This document shows, in pieces, positions 5,823-9,569 of a stretch of 9,569 nt of DNA. Both the position numbers and the translations under genes were made by a program. How positions within the stretch are numbered: the first letter of the stretch is position 1; each line of letters starts with the position of its first letter. The notes beneath the pieces are model-generated. The model saw only the letters and a program-made list of their open reading frames with translations. It ran no database searches and was not told the origin of the DNA. This DNA comes from Verrucomicrobiales bacterium (lineage in GTDB: Bacteria; Verrucomicrobiota; Verrucomicrobiia; Verrucomicrobiales; DEV007). Where the stretch lies: NCBI GenBank assembly GCA_002708885.1, contig PAPL01000027.1:13277-22845 (forward strand). Reading direction: 5' to 3'.

Positions 5823-8045
5823 TCATAATCTATTATATAATTCCTGGATTCTTTGAAGATGAATTCCTTCAGGCTTAGTTTGAAGCAACCATTCTAGATC
5901 CGATTTTGCATTTTGTTCCTGTTTGTTTTGAATATTCAATATTGCTCTGCTTAATCTTTCTTGAGGGTCATCCGGATCTAGCTCGATCAGCAAATTTACA
6001 TAATTTAGAGCATCAGAATATTCTTTATTATCTATTGTAATCCCTTTGAGGTTATAGATCATCCGCTTAACAATGGATAGATTGTCAGCTGCGCTGTATT
6101 CACTTGCTGACCCGGACCCTAATTGATTTTTGACGATCTGGTCAGCTTCATCCGAAGTGATATTTTTTCCGTTATTAAATGGATCAACAATTTTTCTTTT
6201 TCCTTCTTCATTGTAGAAAACGACAAAATGACCAGGAAGGCCAAGGCCTTTTAATTCCAGATTAATTCTTGAGGCCAGTTCTATAAAAATCACGGAAAGG
6301 GTTATTGGGATTCCTTCTCTGTCATCAATGACTTCGTTCAGATAACTATTGGATCGATTATAGTAATCTGTTCTGCTCCCGTGGTAACCATTGTCTTCGA
6401 AAAGATATTTGCTAATGGTATTAACTTTATTTTCTTTGCTGTCTTCGGGGTTGATAATATCCTTAAGATCCATTGCCATGCGGTTGATTTCACTATGGTA
6501 AATTTCGATATCGAGTTCTTGATTGTCATGTTGAGCAATTAACAGAGCGCAGAGAGCAAGGTCTGATTTCGCGCCTTTTGAGAGTTCATTAATTATTTTT
6601 TTTGTGATGTGTTTTCTGTGTACCTGATCGTGGATTCTTTTTAATGATTCAGTTGTGTTTTTGAGCTCTTTAATTTTCTTTTTCAACAGGGATTTACTTG
6701 CAATCACATCACTATCTAATTCTGAGATTGCTTCATTATTTATTGGATCTTGTATCAAAATATCAATTTGCCGGTTCAATTCCGTGATTGTTTCTTTTGG
6801 TGTTATTTTTGGTGACAGGTCTTTACCGATTTCGAAATGTTTAAACTCTGCCTCAGTTGACCGGAACTTTGCGAGGCCTGCTTTTCCTCCACGCAACACG
6901 GTATCATTCAGTTCACAGATTTTTTCCCCGTTCAGATAACCAATTATTTTTTCCTCTTCTACCCTGACCCTGAGCCTGTTCCATTCTTCAGGACGATACA
7001 ATTGCGTAGACACCTGATCTAATATTGACCAGGACAGAACATCAGGTCCTTCAAAACGTGTTAGGCGGATGTTCCCCTCACTAGGATAAAAACCGTAATG
7101 TTTGTTATTTCCGTCCGATTCAAAGATCAAACCCGCTGCACCGCTTTGTTCGGTTAACCTTACTTCGACTTTAACCTCATAAGGTAATTTAGGGATTTCC
7201 TTTTGAAAAATACAAAGTGATCGGCCTCCGAATCCGCTCCCTGGCTTTGTAACCATAATTTTTCCTGCACGTTGCTTCCAATTAGCTCCCATCATGGGTT
7301 TCCAGATTGCTGAATTCAATTGACCGATTGTCAGCCAATTCTTCATGGCTATTTGGTTTGGTTTCTCGAGTAGTCGGATAAGATCTCGGACAGGAATGGC
7401 GAAACCAAGATTCTCAGTGATTGCTGATTTCATATTTAGAATACCTTGAACGTTTCCTTTCGTGTCCATCAGCGGTCCGCCGCTATTTCCTGGTTCGATC
7501 GGAATTGCAATTTGTATTAAGGAAGATCCTTCGATTTCTCTCAGACCGGATATAATTCCGCTAACCACGCTGAATTCGAGGCCCTGCGGATTGCCCATGG
7601 CAATGACTTTAGTCCCTTGTTTGGCAGTGTCCTCTTTAGCAAGCGCCAGCTCGATTAGATCCTTTGCTTCTATTTTAAGAATTGCCAAATCGAGTTTCCG
7701 ATCCCAAGCAAATATTTCAGTAACTTCATATTCTTTACCATCCTCGAAACGGACTTTAATTGGTCTGGATTCTCCAATCACATGTGCACATGTTGCAATT
7801 AGCCCATCCTTTGAGATCACAAATCCGGTTCCGGTTCCGGATACTTTTCCATCTCTCCCTTCTTGTGTGATAACAACTATCGATGAGCGTTTTTCCTTTG
7901 CTAATAATTCTGCTGTTTTGTCTTCAGCTTTTATGATCGGCAACTCGTTGAGACCGAAAGGATCCTCCTCTTCATTTTGTGAGAAACAGACCGAATGGTA
8001 TGTTAGAAATAATATAAGAATGGCATGTTCCAGAAATCTAACCAT
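5823..8045 (-). CDS. Exported trypsin-like (S1C) protease fused to LamG/DUF1080-like and SirB1-like domains
   Basis: 740 residues, complete. Domain order: signal peptide (about 1-22, hydrophobic ILILFLTYHSVCF, then acidic QNEEED); HtrA-like trypsin fold (about 50-228) with the full triad His88 (TCAHV), Asp119 (DRKLDLAIL) and Ser188 (PGNSGGPL), and no PDZ domain; a concanavalin-type LamG/DUF1080-like beta-sandwich (about 237-408; AGLIFESDGNNKHYGFY, EWNRLRVRVE, YLNGEKI, GKAGLAKF); a charged, probably helical linker (about 410-480); and a SirB1-type transglutaminase-like region with TPR-like tail (about 485-740; YLNEVIDDREGIPITLSVIFIELASR, GLPGHFVVF, VDPFNNGK, ALNYVNLLIELDPDDPQER). His606 and Asp621 of the last fold are present, but no cysteine occupies the helix where a transglutaminase nucleophile would be, so that domain is probably non-catalytic. 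A periplasmic or cell-surface role in protein quality control or carbohydrate-linked proteolysis is inference. The ATG lacks a clear Shine-Dalgarno. The gene lies 60 bases after the DAHP synthase gene. Confidence 0.88.
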   Translation of the reverse strand: MVRFLEHAILILFLTYHSVCFSQNEEEDPFGLNELPIIKAEDKTAELLAKEKRSSIVVITQEGRDGKVSGTGTGFVISKDGLIATCAHVIGESRPIKVRFEDGKEYEVTEIFAWDRKLDLAILKIEAKDLIELALAKEDTAKQGTKVIAMGNPQGLEFSVVSGIISGLREIEGSSLIQIAIPIEPGNSGGPLMDTKGNVQGILNMKSAITENLGFAIPVRDLIRLLEKPNQIAMKNWLTIGQLNSAIWKPMMGANWKQRAGKIMVTKPGSGFGGRSLCIFQKEIPKLPYEVKVEVRLTEQSGAAGLIFESDGNNKHYGFYPSEGNIRLTRFEGPDVLSWSILDQVSTQLYRPEEWNRLRVRVEEEKIIGYLNGEKICELNDTVLRGGKAGLAKFRSTEAEFKHFEIGKDLSPKITPKETITELNRQIDILIQDPINNEAISELDSDVIASKSLLKKKIKELKNTTESLKRIHDQVHRKHITKKIINELSKGAKSDLALCALLIAQHDNQELDIEIYHSEINRMAMDLKDIINPEDSKENKVNTISKYLFEDNGYHGSRTDYYNRSNSYLNEVIDDREGIPITLSVIFIELASRINLELKGLGLPGHFVVFYNEEGKRKIVDPFNNGKNITSDEADQIVKNQLGSGSASEYSAADNLSIVKRMIYNLKGITIDNKEYSDALNYVNLLIELDPDDPQERLSRAILNIQNKQEQNAKSDLEWLLQTKPEGIHLQRIQELYNRL

Positions 8046-8074
8046 ATATAGATTCTAGACCAACTGGCCTTCCA

Positions 8075-8084
8075 GTGCTAGCAC
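8075..8084. other. 10-bp palindrome between the DAHP synthase and protease genes
   Basis: GTGCTAGCAC is a perfect 10-base palindrome, next to a short inverted repeat ACTGG/CCAGT (8063-8076) in the 60-base spacer. Neither has a U-tail, so neither looks like a terminator. A regulator-binding role is possible but not supported by a second copy in the window. Confidence 0.25.
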
Positions 8085-8105
8085 AGAGAGCAAGTAGCCG
8101 AAATT

Positions 8106-9161
8106 TTATAATTCAGATGCCGCATCTAATATTATTTCTTCAGTCGTTTTCCAATCAATGCATTTGTCAGTGATGGATTGCCCATACGTTAATGAATCTA
8201 CTGGCTGAGGAAATTTTTGGCTACCGCTGATAAGATTAGATTCCAACATTGATCCAATCACATTCTTGTCTCCAGCCGAACGTTGGGAAATAATATTTCT
8301 GAATACTTCAGGTTGGTTCTCATGATTTTTTCCTGAATTGTCATGACTCGCGTCGATCATTATTGCCGGCTGGAGGCCTTTTTCTTCTAATTGTGATGCG
8401 GCGGTTTTAACGTGTTCGGATTCATAATTGGGCCCGTTTTCCCCTCCGCGCAGTATTATGTGGCAGTACGGATTTCCATTGGTAGAAACGGCAGACGCGA
8501 TTCCTTCCCGGCTGATTCCAAGGAAAGTTTGGGGGCTCGTTGCGGCTTTTATTGCATTAACAGCAGGCACGACTGATCCATTTGTCGCATTCTTAAATCC
8601 TAGCGGCATCGATAAACCGGATGCCATTTGTCTATGCGTTTGAGATTCTGTGGTGCGTGCACCGATCGCTGACCAGCAAATCAAATCGGCAATGTACTGG
8701 GGAGTTATAGGATCGAGAAGTTCTGTGGCTGTGGGTACTCCGCAATCTATCACCTTGCTCAGGAATGAGCGAGCCCTCCGAAGTCCTTCCGGGATATTAT
8801 CGGTACCATCGAGGTCAGGATCCATGATCAGACCTTTCCAGCCGACGGTGGTCCTTGGTTTCTCAAAATAGACCCTCATCACTAAGAGTAATTTGTCCGC
8901 AACTTTAGCCGCCAAAGAAGATAGCCTCTCCGCATATTCTTCCCCGGACTCTAGGCAGTGAATTGAACATGGGCCAAGAATGACAAGTAATCTTGGATCC
9001 TTGCCGAAAATTATTTCTCTTATCTGTTCTCGTGATTTTGCCACGAACTGGGCCTGCTCATCTGTTCTTTGAATTTCATGGCACAGTAATGCCGGTGCTG
9101 GTAGAGGAACGTTAGAATCCACGTTCAGATCTGAAACTCGGGAAATGGAAGAGGAGTTCAT
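8106..9161 (-). CDS. aroG: 3-deoxy-7-phosphoheptulonate (DAHP) synthase, class I AroF/AroG/AroH type
   Basis: 351 residues, the normal length for the E. coli type. The enzyme condenses phosphoenolpyruvate and erythrose 4-phosphate to DAHP, the first step of the shikimate pathway, in the cytoplasm. Family motifs in order: LGPCSIH (62-68), MRVYFEKPRTTVGWKGL (95-111), DLDGT, GVPTATELLDPITPQY (141-156), the long GARTTESQTHRQMASGLSMP block (167-186), GFKNATNGS, ILRGGENGPNY (236-246), IMIDASHDNSGKNH (267-280) and GSMLESNL (303-310). The metal ligands of AroG (Cys61, His268, Glu302, Asp326) correspond to Cys65, His273, Glu307 and Asp332. Which aromatic amino acid inhibits it cannot be told by eye, so the symbol aroG means the family, not the Phe-sensitive isozyme. 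The ATG at 9161 has no Shine-Dalgarno. The gene sits 53 bases after the small membrane-protein gene. Confidence 0.95.
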   Translation of the reverse strand: MNSSSISRVSDLNVDSNVPLPAPALLCHEIQRTDEQAQFVAKSREQIREIIFGKDPRLLVILGPCSIHCLESGEEYAERLSSLAAKVADKLLLVMRVYFEKPRTTVGWKGLIMDPDLDGTDNIPEGLRRARSFLSKVIDCGVPTATELLDPITPQYIADLICWSAIGARTTESQTHRQMASGLSMPLGFKNATNGSVVPAVNAIKAATSPQTFLGISREGIASAVSTNGNPYCHIILRGGENGPNYESEHVKTAASQLEEKGLQPAIMIDASHDNSGKNHENQPEVFRNIISQRSAGDKNVIGSMLESNLISGSQKFPQPVDSLTYGQSITDKCIDWKTTEEIILDAASEL

Positions 9162-9189
9162 TGGGAAATTATTAACTTAGAGCCTTAAA

Positions 9190-9221
9190 TGAGTGCAGAT
9201 TATTGAAGAATAAATCACTCA
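9190..9221 (-). promoter_or_regulatory. Hairpin in the leader of the DAHP synthase gene
   Basis: TGAGTG (9190-9195) pairs with CACTCA (9216-9221). Inside it, TTATT (9200-9204) pairs with AATAA (9209-9213) around a 4-base loop, giving a two-part stem with a small internal bulge. It overlaps the stop codon of the upstream small gene (9215-9217) and ends 28 bases before the DAHP synthase ATG. The minus-strand tail (TTTAAGGC) has only three Us. It could be a weak terminator, a processing site or part of an attenuator; no leader peptide rich in Phe, Tyr or Trp is visible. Confidence 0.3.
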
Positions 9222-9569
9222 AAGGAGGAAGAAGCGACTGGTTGTCTCGTCGATGGGTTCTTTTCCACAGGTATGGCCTTAGGGGCAGGTTTTTGGTTTT
9301 TTGTTTCTCCCTCATTTTTTTGGAGGGAGTCAGATGATTCCGATGAATTTGGGGGGACCCGTTGCTCACTTTCTGTGTTTAACGTTTCAGCAAAGGATTC
9401 TTCTTCTGGGCCAGTTCCTGAATCAAACTTTGCCGGAGCGTAAAGCTCAGGATTAACCATTTTGGCACTTTGCCCCCTATCAGAATTAATAAAAACAATT
9501 AATGGAATACCAATGAGCAGTAAAGTGATTGCTACGGCCAGGCTCATAGGTGAAGAAGCTTCAATCTTC
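9215..9569 (-). CDS. Small membrane-anchored protein of unknown function, start uncertain at window edge
   Basis: From the ATG at 9547 the product is 110 residues: one hydrophobic helix (SLAVAITLLLIGIPLIVFI, about 2-20), then a polar tail of about 90 residues rich in Ser, Glu, Pro, Asn and Lys with no cysteine and no visible fold. The topology would be one N-terminal anchor with the disordered tail most likely outside the cytoplasm. The same frame stays open from the ATG to the window edge (reading KIEASSP before the Met), and the ATG has no Shine-Dalgarno, so the true start may be at or beyond 9569. I do not recognise the family. It precedes the DAHP synthase gene on the same strand by 53 bases and could be cotranscribed; a functional link is not evident. 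Confidence 0.6.
   Translation of the reverse strand, partial: KIEASSPMSLAVAITLLLIGIPLIVFINSDRGQSAKMVNPELYAPAKFDSGTGPEEESFAETLNTESEQRVPPNSSESSDSLQKNEGETKNQKPAPKAIPVEKNPSTRQPVASSSFE

Noticed and set aside
7462..8058. 198-codon plus-strand frame opposite the protease
   Set aside because: Antisense to the conserved catalytic domain (His88, Asp119, Ser188) and without recognisable features.
9172..9369. 65-codon minus-strand frame overlapping the small membrane protein
   Set aside because: Different frame, basic low-complexity product and no ribosome binding site; the overlapping frame with a clear membrane helix is the better gene.

Overview
The window reads as a chromosomal piece of a moderately AT-rich Gram-negative bacterium, most likely a member of the Verrucomicrobiota (Opitutae/Puniceicoccales-like). 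This placement is an inference. It rests on the large secreted repeat protein with an Ig-like module and a C-terminal tail of the 'IEWNGKPGTFYAV...FYRI' type common in exported proteins of that phylum, and on a trypsin-like protease fused to a LamG/DUF1080-like domain and a SirB1-like domain. No RNA gene, CRISPR array, insertion sequence or phage gene was found.

Layout. Plus strand: (1) positions 1-1587, the 3' part of an exported repeat protein whose start lies left of the window; (2) a perfect 9-3-9 palindrome at 1660-1680 that looks like a Fur operator; (3) a complete ferric-iron ABC importer, fbpA (1703-2737), fbpB (2804-4483) and fbpC (4493-5521). A region of about 300 bases without a convincing gene (5522-5822) follows; it holds a strong intrinsic terminator (5720-5768) and a weaker hairpin just before it. 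Minus strand, converging on the importer and read right to left: (4) a small membrane-anchored protein of unknown function (ending at 9215, open to the right edge); (5) a class I DAHP synthase (9161-8106), the entry enzyme of the shikimate pathway; (6) a 740-residue exported multidomain protein (8045-5823). The three minus-strand genes are 53 and 60 bases apart and could share a transcript.

Function. FbpA would bind Fe(III) in the periplasm, the two-domain permease FbpB would move it across the inner membrane, and the ATPase FbpC would power the step. The palindrome ahead of fbpA suggests repression by Fur when iron is sufficient. Nothing visible connects the DAHP synthase, the protease fusion or the repeat protein to iron uptake.

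The observations most worth a second look are the protease/LamG/SirB1 fusion, the 870-base tandem repeat in the first gene, the Fur-like palindrome, the structured intergenic region downstream of fbpC, and the near absence of Shine-Dalgarno sequences. I found no clear sign of a wholly new defence or mobile system.
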